Below are positions 40,820-47,464 of a stretch of DNA of 64,000 bases, one piece after another. The notes under the pieces are model-generated. The model saw only the letters and a program-made list of their open reading frames with translations. It did not search any database and was not told the DNA's origin. The translations under genes were made by a program, and so were the position numbers. How positions within the stretch are numbered: the stretch's first letter is position 1; every line of letters begins with the position of its first letter. Source of the DNA: Arthrobacter sp. CDRTa11 (lineage in GTDB: Bacteria > Actinomycetota > Actinomycetes > Actinomycetales > Micrococcaceae). The DNA is taken from contig NZ_CP044532.1 in assembly GCF_026427775.1 (NCBI RefSeq), forward strand, positions 248,001-312,000, in the 5' to 3' direction.

Positions 40820-41560
40820 CTAGGACTTGGTTGTCCGGGAGTGGTGCGGGATCACCACATCGTCCGCGGCCCGTCCAGCCGCCGGGAACAGCAGGAGCAG
40901 CAGGCCCAGGCCGATGGCGGCGCCCAGCAGCTGGGCGATGACGAAGGGGGGAACGGAACCGGGTGCGATGCCCGAGAACGTGTCGCTGAAGATCCTGCCG
41001 ACTGTCACCGCAGGGTTGGCGAAAGCGGTTGAGGAGGTGAACCAGTACGCCGCCCCGATGTAGGCACCCACTGCGGGCGCGGCGAGGGCGCCCCGATTGG
41101 TGGCAGCGAGGGCGAAGATCAGCAGCACGAGCCCGGCGGTGGCCACCACCTCAGCCAGCAGGTGCCCCGCGGATGTCCGTTCCTTGACGGAGATGGAAGT
41201 TCCGACGTCGAACATCGCGTTGGCGAGCACGCTGCCACCGATCGCCCCGGCAGTCTGGGCTGCCGCATAGGCGCCAACATCGGCCAGGGTGAGGCCGGAT
41301 CCGCTGCGCCGGCCCAGGAGCCAGTCGGCCAGGGAAACGATGGGGTTGAAATGCGCGCCGCTGACCGGGCCAAAAACCAGGATCAGCACCGTCAGGCCCA
41401 GGACGGTGGCGGTGCTGTTCTGGAGCAGCTGCAGGCCCACATCATTGGGTGAAAGCTGCTGCGCGGCGATCCCGGAACCCACAACGACGGCAACGAGCAA
41501 TGCGGTGCCCAGCAGTTCGGCCACGGCGCGGCGCCAGAGGGGCGGCTGAGGTGAAGTCAT
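40820..41560 (-). CDS. Aquaporin/glyceroporin (MIP family), AqpS-like
   Basis: 246 residues with six membrane helices and two half-helices. The first NPA box reads HFNPIVS and the second FANPAVT, so the first has Ile in place of Ala. AELLGTALLVAVVVGSGIAAQQL is the MIP N-terminus. It lies in an arsenic cluster without a pump; in Sinorhizobium meliloti AqpS takes the place of ArsB and lets arsenite leave the cell, and the same role is inferred here. Start ATG 41560. It shares a 45-bp control region with the ArsR-ArsC fusion. Confidence 0.85.
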   Translation of the reverse strand: MTSPQPPLWRRAVAELLGTALLVAVVVGSGIAAQQLSPNDVGLQLLQNSTATVLGLTVLILVFGPVSGAHFNPIVSLADWLLGRRSGSGLTLADVGAYAAAQTAGAIGGSVLANAMFDVGTSISVKERTSAGHLLAEVVATAGLVLLIFALAATNRGALAAPAVGAYIGAAYWFTSSTAFANPAVTVGRIFSDTFSGIAPGSVPPFVIAQLLGAAIGLGLLLLLFPAAGRAADDVVIPHHSRTTKS

Positions 41561-41596
41561 GCCACCAGCTTGACGCACCGAAGTACCTCAGTCAAA

Positions 41597-41616
41597 ATTG
41601 AATCAATGAACATTGA
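41597..41616. promoter_or_regulatory. ArsR-type operator overlapping the fusion-gene start
   Basis: ATTGA-A-TCAAT (41597-41607) and the overlapping TCAATG-AA-CATTGA (41603-41616) use the same half-sites as the other ArsR operators and cover the ATG at 41606. Binding here could control both divergent genes. Confidence 0.55.
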
Positions 41617-42280
41617 GGCAGCTGACACGTTTCAGGCCCGGGTCGCCCGGCACGCGGCCCTGGCCGATCCGGCGCGCCTGCGCATCGTTGACCTCCTGAC
41701 CCTGGGGGACTTTTCTCCGACCGAGCTGCAGGCGGAGCTGGGCATGTCCTCGAACCTGCTTGCACACCACCTGCGGACACTCGAAGACGCCGGGCTGGCA
41801 ACCCGGCACCGCTCCGAAGCGGACAGGCGGCGCAGCTACCTAAGGCTCGCCGCGGGGGCCCTGGACGGACTGGTCCCCGGGGCAGTCCACGGCGCCGACC
41901 GGATCCTGTTCGTCTGCACGCGGAACAGCGCCCGGTCCCAACTGGCCGCAGCCCTCTGGCGCCAGGTCAGCGCCATACCCTCAACCTCTGCCGGAACGCA
42001 CCCGGCCGAGCACATTGCCCCCGGCGCCATCGAGGCCGCCCGGCGCCATGGCCTGGACCTGCCCCATCTTGCGCCCCGCTCCCTCGGTGAGGTCGCAGGG
42101 GCTACGGACTTCATCGTCACCGTTTGCGACGCCGCACACGAGGAGCTGGCCCGCTTGGGGGGCATCCACTGGTCCATCCCCGATCCGCTGCGCCTGGGCA
42201 CCAAGGACGCCTTCGACCAGGCTTTTGAGGACATCGCCCGGCGAATTACCGAGCTGGCGCCGCGCATTACCGCTGCCTGA
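41606..42280 (+). CDS. ArsR-ArsC fusion: repressor domain joined to LMWP-type arsenate reductase
   Basis: 224 residues. Residues 1-80 are an ArsR winged helix (ARHAALADPARLRIVDLLTLGDF, MSSNLLAHHLRTLEDAGLATRH) that lacks the CVC metal motif. Residues 95-220 are a low-molecular-weight phosphatase domain: ILFVCTRNSARSQLAAALW has the CX5R loop (Cys-Thr-Arg-Asn-Ser-Ala-Arg), and the DP loop reads SIPDPLRLG. The arsenate-reductase call rests on the neighbours. One protein thus may sense and reduce, or only sense. ATG 41606 lies inside an ArsR-type palindrome. Confidence 0.85.
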   Translation: MNIEAADTFQARVARHAALADPARLRIVDLLTLGDFSPTELQAELGMSSNLLAHHLRTLEDAGLATRHRSEADRRRSYLRLAAGALDGLVPGAVHGADRILFVCTRNSARSQLAAALWRQVSAIPSTSAGTHPAEHIAPGAIEAARRHGLDLPHLAPRSLGEVAGATDFIVTVCDAAHEELARLGGIHWSIPDPLRLGTKDAFDQAFEDIARRITELAPRITAA

Positions 42281-42307
42281 TGCGCGGGGCAGACTTCTAA
42301 AAACCAA

Positions 42308-42340
42308 ATATTGACATTCATCAATGAACGGCCAGATACT
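42308..42340 (+). promoter_or_regulatory. arsC operon promoter and ArsR operator
   Basis: ATATTGA-CATTCA-TCAATGA (42308-42327) is the arsR operator with one arm mismatch. It overlaps a perfect -35 TTGACA (42311-42316); GATACT (42335-42340) at 18-bp spacing is the -10. A further half-site, TCAATG, follows near 42358. Confidence 0.7.
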
Positions 42341-42430
42341 CTCTATATCGATCATCATCAATGTTCGGTTGGAGGCCCCGTTTGGCCGGCATAGCCCAGA
42401 CCATTCACCAACCGATTCCAGGAGAACAGC

Positions 42431-42853
42431 GTGACCACCGAAACAGCCAGGAAGCCCTCCGTCCTCTTCGTCTGCGTCCACAACGCGGGCCGCTCCCAGA
42501 TGGCCGCCGCATTCCTCACCAGCCTCGGCAAGGGCCAGATCGAGGTCCGCTCCGCCGGATCCCAGCCTGCCGACAAGATCAACCCGTCAGCCGTTGAAGC
42601 CATGGCTGAAGTGGGCATCGACATGTCCACTGAGGTTCCCAAGGTCCTCACCACCGAGGCCGTCAAGGAGTCCGACGTAGTGATCACCATGGGCTGCGGC
42701 GACGAGTGCCCTTACTTCCCGGGCAAGCGCTACGAGGACTGGGTCCTGGAAGACCCCGCCGGGAAGGGCGTAGAATCCGTGCGCCCCATCCGCGATGAAA
42801 TCAGGACCCGCATTGAGGGCCTGATCGCGTCCCTGACCCCTGCCGCCAAGTAG
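42431..42853 (+). CDS. arsC: Arsenate reductase (LMWP-type, mycothiol or thioredoxin-coupled)
   Basis: 140 residues. [19 protein letters not shown] carries the CX5R loop, and [27 protein letters not shown] has the later cysteines and the DP-loop region of ArsC proteins. It reduces arsenate to arsenite in the cytosol. Start GTG 42431 follows CAGGAGAA. The next gene, thioredoxin reductase, begins 23 bp later and supplies reducing power. Whether mycothiol or thioredoxin resolves the Cys-As adduct cannot be decided from the sequence. Confidence 0.92.
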   Translation: MTTETARKPSVLFVCVHNAGRSQMAAAFLTSLGKGQIEVRSAGSQPADKINPSAVEAMAEVGIDMSTEVPKVLTTEAVKESDVVITMGCGDECPYFPGKRYEDWVLEDPAGKGVESVRPIRDEIRTRIEGLIASLTPAAK

Positions 42854-42876
42854 ACCGGACCCCTGAGGAGCACGCC

Positions 42877-43854
42877 ATGAGCAACAAACAGCTGATAATT
42901 ATCGGTTCCGGCCCGGCGGGATACACGGCGGCGATCTACGCTGCCCGTGCCGGCCTGGAGCCGCTGGTACTGGCCGGTTCGGTCACCGCCGGCGGTGCGT
43001 TGATGAACACCACCGAGGTGGAAAACTTTCCCGGTTTCCCGGGTGGAATCCAGGGCCCGGAGCTGATGGACGGCCTGCAGCAGCAGGCGGAGCGCTTCGG
43101 CGCCAAGGTGGTGTTCGACGACGTCACATCAGTTGACCTGAAGGGTCACCTGAAGACCGTGGTCACCGGAGCCGGCGAAACGCACCAGTCCCCGGCGGTC
43201 ATCCTGGCCACCGGCTCGGCCTACAAGGAACTTGGCCTGCCCGAGGAAAAAAAGCTCAGCGGCCACGGCGTCTCCTGGTGTGCCACCTGCGACGGGTTCT
43301 TCTTCCGCGAGCAGGACATCATCGTCGTCGGCGGCGGTGATTCGGCGATGGAGGAAGCGACGTTCCTGACCCGGTTCGCGAAGTCCGTCACCGTCGTCGT
43401 CCGCAAGGGTGAACTGCGGGCCTCCCGCATCATGGCGCAGCGTGCCAAAGACAATCCGAAGATCAGCTTCGCCTGGAACTCGGCCGTGACGGCAATCCAG
43501 GGCGACGGCAAGGTCACCGGCGTGACCCTGACGGACACGCGCTCCGGCGAAACCCGCCAGCAGGCCGCCACCGGGATTTTCGTGGCCATCGGCCACCTAC
43601 CGCGGACCGAACTCGTGGCCGGGCAGGTGGACCTGGACGCCGAGGGCTACATCAAGGTGGACTCGCCCACCACCGTGACCAACCTGACCGGTGTGTTCGC
43701 GTGCGGCGACGCCGTGGACCACCGCTACCGGCAGGCCATCACGGCCGCCGGCACGGGCTGTGCTGCAGCCCTCGATGCCGAACGCTACCTCGCTGCCCTG
43801 GACGATGCAGACAGCATCGCCACGGCGCTGGTGGAAGAACCTACCCACGCCTGA
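42877..43854 (+). CDS. arsT: Thioredoxin reductase of the ars operon (ArsT)
   Basis: 325 residues. [20 protein letters not shown] binds [15 protein letters not shown] is the redox CATC pair, [17 protein letters not shown] binds NADPH, and [31 protein letters not shown] is the C-terminal FAD block. It reduces thioredoxin or a related thiol partner. ArsT is the name used for this gene in the Streptomyces FR-008 arsRBOCT cluster, which also has ArsO. Spacing of 23 bp to arsC upstream; the Cys-rich peptide gene follows after 27 bp. Confidence 0.92.
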   Translation: MSNKQLIIIGSGPAGYTAAIYAARAGLEPLVLAGSVTAGGALMNTTEVENFPGFPGGIQGPELMDGLQQQAERFGAKVVFDDVTSVDLKGHLKTVVTGAGETHQSPAVILATGSAYKELGLPEEKKLSGHGVSWCATCDGFFFREQDIIVVGGGDSAMEEATFLTRFAKSVTVVVRKGELRASRIMAQRAKDNPKISFAWNSAVTAIQGDGKVTGVTLTDTRSGETRQQAATGIFVAIGHLPRTELVAGQVDLDAEGYIKVDSPTTVTNLTGVFACGDAVDHRYRQAITAAGTGCAAALDAERYLAALDDADSIATALVEEPTHA

Positions 43855-43881
43855 ACCGGGAACAGGGAGGGGGTGAGCTTA

Positions 43882-43938
43882 ATGACGAACGGATGCTGCG
43901 GCGACTCGGGTTGCTGTGACGACGAAGACTGCTGCTGA
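43882..43938 (+). CDS. 18-residue cysteine-rich peptide in the ars operon
   Basis: MTNGCCGDSGCCDDEDCC, six cysteines in three CC pairs plus five acidic residues. The ATG at 43882 is preceded by GGGAGGGGG with 8-nt spacing, one of the strongest ribosome binding sites in the window, and the frame fits exactly between arsT and the large palindrome. The CC pairs recall As(III)-binding dithiol motifs such as the vicinal cysteines of ArsD, but no family is known to me. Possible roles: arsenite-binding peptide or metallothionein-like buffer, a chaperone for the aquaporin, or a cysteine-sensing leader peptide for arsO. Not proven to be expressed. Confidence 0.6.
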   Translation: MTNGCCGDSGCCDDEDCC

Positions 43939-43953
43939 CCCGCTCCCGCCCGG

Positions 43954-44019
43954 CCCAACTAGGTCGCACTAAGTGTCGTTTTGGAGCCTCAAAACGACAC
44001 TTAGCGCTACCTAGTTGGG
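43954..44019. repeat. 66-bp near-perfect palindrome between the Cys-peptide and arsO
   Basis: Two 30-nt arms (43954-43983 and 43990-44019) are inverted copies with 28 of 30 positions matching, separated by a 6-nt centre GAGCCT. The arms begin CCCAACTAGG and end GTCGTTTTG. No T-run follows, so it is not a standard terminator. It would form a very stable mRNA hairpin 44 nt upstream of the arsO start. It looks like a dispersed repeat of the REP or small non-autonomous-element type, or an RNA-processing site. Confidence 0.85.
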
Positions 44020-44062
44020 TCCCCGAACGCTTGTTCCCACACGCACCGCTGAAAGAGGACCC

Positions 44063-45445
44063 ATGGATTCCGCACAGAGCCTTCCCGTCGCTGTGATCGG
44101 CGCCGGGCCTGTTGGCTTGGCCGCCGCAGCCCACCTGCTCGAGCGGGGCTTGGAGCCGCTGATCTTTGAGGCGGGCCCGACGGCGGGTGCTGCCGTTGGG
44201 CAATGGCGTCACATCCGGTTGTTCTCACCCTGGCGGTTCAACACTGACGCCGCTGCCGTCCGCCTCCTGGAGGCCGCCGGCTGGGAAGCGCCCCGGCCCA
44301 CCGCCCTGCCCTACGGCGGGGAGCTGATCGACAACTACCTGGCGCCGCTGGCCGCACTTCCCCAGATCTCGTCGCGCCTGGAGACGGGTGCCCGCGTCAC
44401 CGCCGTCACCCGGCAGGGCCTGGACAAGACTCACATCAAAGGCCGGGACAACACACCCTTCGTGCTCCGGGTCGAACACGCCGACGGCGAAACCCGGGAC
44501 CACACCGTGGCAGCAGTCATCGACGCCTCAGGCACCTGGTCCACGCGCAACCCGCTGGGCACCTCGGGCCTCCCCGCCGTCGGGGAAGAAGCAGCGGAGA
44601 AGCGAATTTCTGCACCGCTGCCCGACGTCACCGGCCGCGACCGTGCCTCGTTTGCGGGCCGCCGGGTCCTGGTGGTCGGTGCCGGGCACTCCGCCGCCAA
44701 CACGCTGATCAACCTCGCAGACCTCGCCAAGGACGAGCCGGACACCCGGATCCTGTGGGCCGTCCGGGGCGCAACGGCGGACAAAGTCTACGGCGGGGGC
44801 GACCTCGACGGGCTGCCCGCACGCGGCCAGCTCGGCGGACGGGTCCGCCGGCTCGTGGAGGCCGGCAAGATCGAACTGCACACGGGCTTCGGTATCGCCT
44901 CGATCAAAGCCCTGGACTCTTCTGTCACTGTGGGCTCGGTTGACGGCCGCACCCTCGACGCCGACGTCGTCATTCCCTGCACCGGCTTCCGCCCGGACCT
45001 GGCAATCCTGCGCGAGCTCCGCCTCAACCTGGACCCCGCCATCGAAGCGCCGATGGAGCTGGGCCCTCTGATCGACCCCGAATTCCACTCCTGCGGCACC
45101 GTTCCTCCGCACGGCGCCAAGCTCCTGGCCCACCCGGATATGGACTTCTACATCGTCGGCATGAAGTCCTATGGCCGCGCCCCCACCTTCCTGCTGGCCA
45201 CCGGGTACGAGCAGGTCCGGTCCGTTGCCGCCGCCCTTGCCGGCGACCAGGAATCGGCCGACACCGTGCACCTTGAGCTCCCCGAAACCGGGGTCTGCTC
45301 CACGGATGCCGGCACGAGCTGCGACGTCCCCGCCACGGCACAGGACCCGGCCGCTGCCGAGTCTGGTTGCTGCGCCGCACCCGAACCCGTGCTGGTCGGC
45401 TTCCCCACGGGTCTGACTCACGGCCGCTCCGGCACCAACAACTAA
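44063..45445 (+). CDS. arsO: ArsO-like flavin-dependent monooxygenase with Cys-rich tail
   Basis: 460 residues. VAVIGAGPVGLAAAAHLLERG binds FAD and VLVVGAGHSAANTLINLADLA binds NADPH, as in flavin-containing monooxygenases; GQWRHIRLFSPWRFN and VIPCTGFRPDLAIL are further landmarks. This matches ArsO of the Streptomyces arsRBOCT cluster, whose reaction is not settled. The last 55 residues form a flexible tail with cysteines (GVCSTDAGTSCD, ESGCCAAPEP), including a CC pair. AAAGAGG upstream fixes ATG 44063. It follows the 66-bp palindrome, and the ArsC-like gene comes 46 bp downstream. Confidence 0.85.
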   Translation: MDSAQSLPVAVIGAGPVGLAAAAHLLERGLEPLIFEAGPTAGAAVGQWRHIRLFSPWRFNTDAAAVRLLEAAGWEAPRPTALPYGGELIDNYLAPLAALPQISSRLETGARVTAVTRQGLDKTHIKGRDNTPFVLRVEHADGETRDHTVAAVIDASGTWSTRNPLGTSGLPAVGEEAAEKRISAPLPDVTGRDRASFAGRRVLVVGAGHSAANTLINLADLAKDEPDTRILWAVRGATADKVYGGGDLDGLPARGQLGGRVRRLVEAGKIELHTGFGIASIKALDSSVTVGSVDGRTLDADVVIPCTGFRPDLAILRELRLNLDPAIEAPMELGPLIDPEFHSCGTVPPHGAKLLAHPDMDFYIVGMKSYGRAPTFLLATGYEQVRSVAAALAGDQESADTVHLELPETGVCSTDAGTSCDVPATAQDPAAAESGCCAAPEPVLVGFPTGLTHGRSGTNN

Positions 45446-45491
45446 CCGCTCAAACGGCCACCGCCTCCATCGCAAAGGAAACAGCGCACTC

Positions 45492-45920
45492 ATGACCCAG
45501 GAACCCACGTCGAAGACCCCGTCCGTGCTGTTCGTCTGCAGCAAAAACGGCGGCAAGTCCCAGCTCGCCGCTGGATTGATGCGTGACCTCGCCGGTGACG
45601 CCATTGCCGTCTATTCCGCGGGCACCAAGCCGGCCAAGGACCTGAACCCGCAGGCGGTGGAGTCGCTGACCGAACTGGGCATCGACGTCGCCGGGGAATA
45701 CCCCAAGCCGGTCACCGACGAGGTCCTGGACACCGTGGACGCCGTCGTCGTGCTGGGCACCGAAGCCAAGCTTCAGGCTCGGGAAGGGACCCGCTTTGAG
45801 GTCTGGGAAACGGACGAGCCCTCCGAACGCGGCATCGAAGGCATGGAGCGGATGCGCCTGGTCCGGGACGATATCAAAGCCCGGGTGCAGACGCTCTACA
45901 CGGAGCTCACCGGGAAGTAG
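45492..45920 (+). CDS. LMWP-fold ArsC-like protein with variant P-loop (CX5K)
   Basis: 142 residues. VLFVCSKNGGKSQLAAGLM corresponds to the CX5R loop, but the invariant Arg is Lys (Cys-Ser-Lys-Asn-Gly-Gly-Lys). The region that in arsC holds GCGDECP reads LGTEAKLQAREGTRFEVWETDEPSERG and has no cysteine. Normal LMWP phosphatase or arsenate reductase chemistry therefore looks impaired or altered. I recall similar variants in other actinobacteria, so it may be a conserved specialised subgroup. It ends 32 bp before the universal stress protein gene. Confidence 0.78.
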   Translation: MTQEPTSKTPSVLFVCSKNGGKSQLAAGLMRDLAGDAIAVYSAGTKPAKDLNPQAVESLTELGIDVAGEYPKPVTDEVLDTVDAVVVLGTEAKLQAREGTRFEVWETDEPSERGIEGMERMRLVRDDIKARVQTLYTELTGK

Positions 45921-45952
45921 CATGCCCGCTTCGGCGCCGACAAGGACTCTGC

Positions 45953-46438
45953 ATGCACAGTGAGGACTGGCCCGCCGGGCCAGTCCTGATCGGCGTCGAA
46001 TGGGACTTCTCAGAGCCCCTGATCCGGACCGCTGCAGCGCTGGCCGTTGCTCTGGAAGAGCACCTGATCTGCGGATTCGTTGACCCCGCCGGCTACCTGA
46101 CCGAGTGGGCGCCCGTGAACCAGCGGACAGCCCTGTCCCTGGACCCGACCATCAACGAAGAAGCCGAATTCCCCTCCGAGCAGCTGCAGCTGAGGCTGGA
46201 GGAGATCCTCGGGAAGCCGGGAGAGGCCTGGTCTTTCCGGGTGCTCAACGGCGACGTCGCCAAGGCCCTCAGCCGGCTCGCCGACAACGCCGGCGCATCG
46301 CTGCTTGTGGTCGGCACTGGCCGGCCAGGGCCTATGGCGCGGCTGGACCGGGTCCTCGAAGGGTCAGTATCCGCTGCCCTGCTCCGCCGGCAGCACCGTC
46401 CTGTCCTGGTTGTCCCCGAAGGCCGCAGCCGCCCGTGA
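45953..46438 (+). CDS. Universal stress protein (UspA family)
   Basis: 161 residues, single Usp domain. VLIGVEWDFSEPLIRTAAALAVALEEHL is the first strand-helix unit, and VVGTGRPGPMARLDRVLEGSVSAALLRRQHRPVLVVP is the ATP-binding block in the G-2X-G-9X-G(S) form, so it is probably the ATP-binding class. It is the last gene in the ars direction of transcription and is followed by an 18-bp palindrome. A role in arsenic stress is inferred from position. Confidence 0.85.
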   Translation: MHSEDWPAGPVLIGVEWDFSEPLIRTAAALAVALEEHLICGFVDPAGYLTEWAPVNQRTALSLDPTINEEAEFPSEQLQLRLEEILGKPGEAWSFRVLNGDVAKALSRLADNAGASLLVVGTGRPGPMARLDRVLEGSVSAALLRRQHRPVLVVPEGRSRP

Positions 46439-46446
46439 TATCAGTC

Positions 46447-46464
46447 GCCCCTGATATCAGGGGC
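46447..46464. repeat. 18-bp perfect palindrome between convergent genes
   Basis: GCCCCTGATATCAGGGGC is perfectly self-complementary. A second partial copy, TGATATCAG, overlaps the uspA stop region just upstream. No T-run follows on either strand. Confidence 0.6.
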
Positions 46465-46473
46465 ACCGGAAGA

Positions 46474-47385
46474 TCAGAAGATGGACAGCCCGGTCCTGGT
46501 GGTGAACTCGTCAAGCGCCGCGATCCCCGCCATGGAGTTTCCTGACTTGCCCAGCCCCGGGCTCCAGACACACACGGTGCAGTTGTTCGGCACCACGGCA
46601 ATGATTCCGCCGCCCACCCCGCTCTTGCCGGGAAGCCCCACCCGGTACGCGAATTCCCCGGCCGCGTCATAGGTTCCGCAGGTCAGCATCACGGCGTTGA
46701 TCCGCTTTGTCTGCGGCGAGGAGAGCAGGGCTGTGCCGTCCACCCGCACTCCGTTGCTGGCCAGGAACCGGCTGGCCAGGGCCAGGTCCGTGCAGCTCAT
46801 CTCCAGCGAGCACTGGAGGATGTAGTTGTCCAGCACCTCCTGCACAGGGTTCTCGAGGTTGCCGCAGCTGGCCAGGAAGTGGGCCAGCGCGGCATTGCGG
46901 TTGCTGTTGGCGCCTTCGGATTCGGCCACCACCGGGTCAACGCCGATCCCGCTGTTTCCGCTTTCCTGCCGGAGCAGGTCCAACACCGCGCCGGAAGCGT
47001 CGCCTGTGACGCTCAGGAGCCTGTCCGTCACCACCAGGGCGCCCGCGTTGATAAAGGGGTTCCGCGGAATTCCGTCCTCATGCTCCAGCTGCACCAGCGA
47101 GTTGAACGGGTTGCCGGAGGGCTCACGGAAGACACGTTTCCAGATGCCGTCCCCATCCGCCGCCAGGACCAGGGCCAGTGCGAACACTTTGGAGATGCTC
47201 TGGATCGAGAACGGGACTGCAGCATCGCCGGAGGCATACACCTGGCCGTCCCCGGTGGCCACGGAAATGCCAAACTGGGCGGCGTCCACGGCGCCCAGCT
47301 GCGGTATATAGCTCGCCACCTGGCCTTGTCCCAGTTGCGGCTTGATGGATCCGACGATGTCGTCGAGAAGGTTTTGGATGTCCAT
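46474..47385 (-). CDS. glsA: Glutaminase A
   Basis: 303 residues, the normal length for the serine-dependent beta-lactamase-like glutaminase. VPFSIQSISKVFALALVL contains the catalytic S-x-x-K (SISK), GNPFNSLVQLEHEDGIPRNPFINAGAL is a family hallmark, and ESEGANSNRNAALAHFL and GLPGKSGVGGGIIAV follow. It hydrolyses glutamine to glutamate and ammonia. It lies 79 bp downstream of the PucR regulator on the same strand, with a TTGACA (minus strand, 47427-47432) that may give it its own promoter. Confidence 0.95.
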   Translation of the reverse strand: MDIQNLLDDIVGSIKPQLGQGQVASYIPQLGAVDAAQFGISVATGDGQVYASGDAAVPFSIQSISKVFALALVLAADGDGIWKRVFREPSGNPFNSLVQLEHEDGIPRNPFINAGALVVTDRLLSVTGDASGAVLDLLRQESGNSGIGVDPVVAESEGANSNRNAALAHFLASCGNLENPVQEVLDNYILQCSLEMSCTDLALASRFLASNGVRVDGTALLSSPQTKRINAVMLTCGTYDAAGEFAYRVGLPGKSGVGGGIIAVVPNNCTVCVWSPGLGKSGNSMAGIAALDEFTTRTGLSIF

Positions 47386-47464
47386 GGATCAGGTGTTCTG
47401 TTCTGTTGAATTCGTTAGGGGAGTGTTGTCAAAAGTCGAGGATGTTGGCAAAAGCAGGCGCGGA

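Noticed and set aside
44528..45604. 358-codon minus-strand frame antisense to arsO
   Set aside because: Gly/Val/Asp-rich shadow with no domain; arsO has intact FAD and NADPH motifs.
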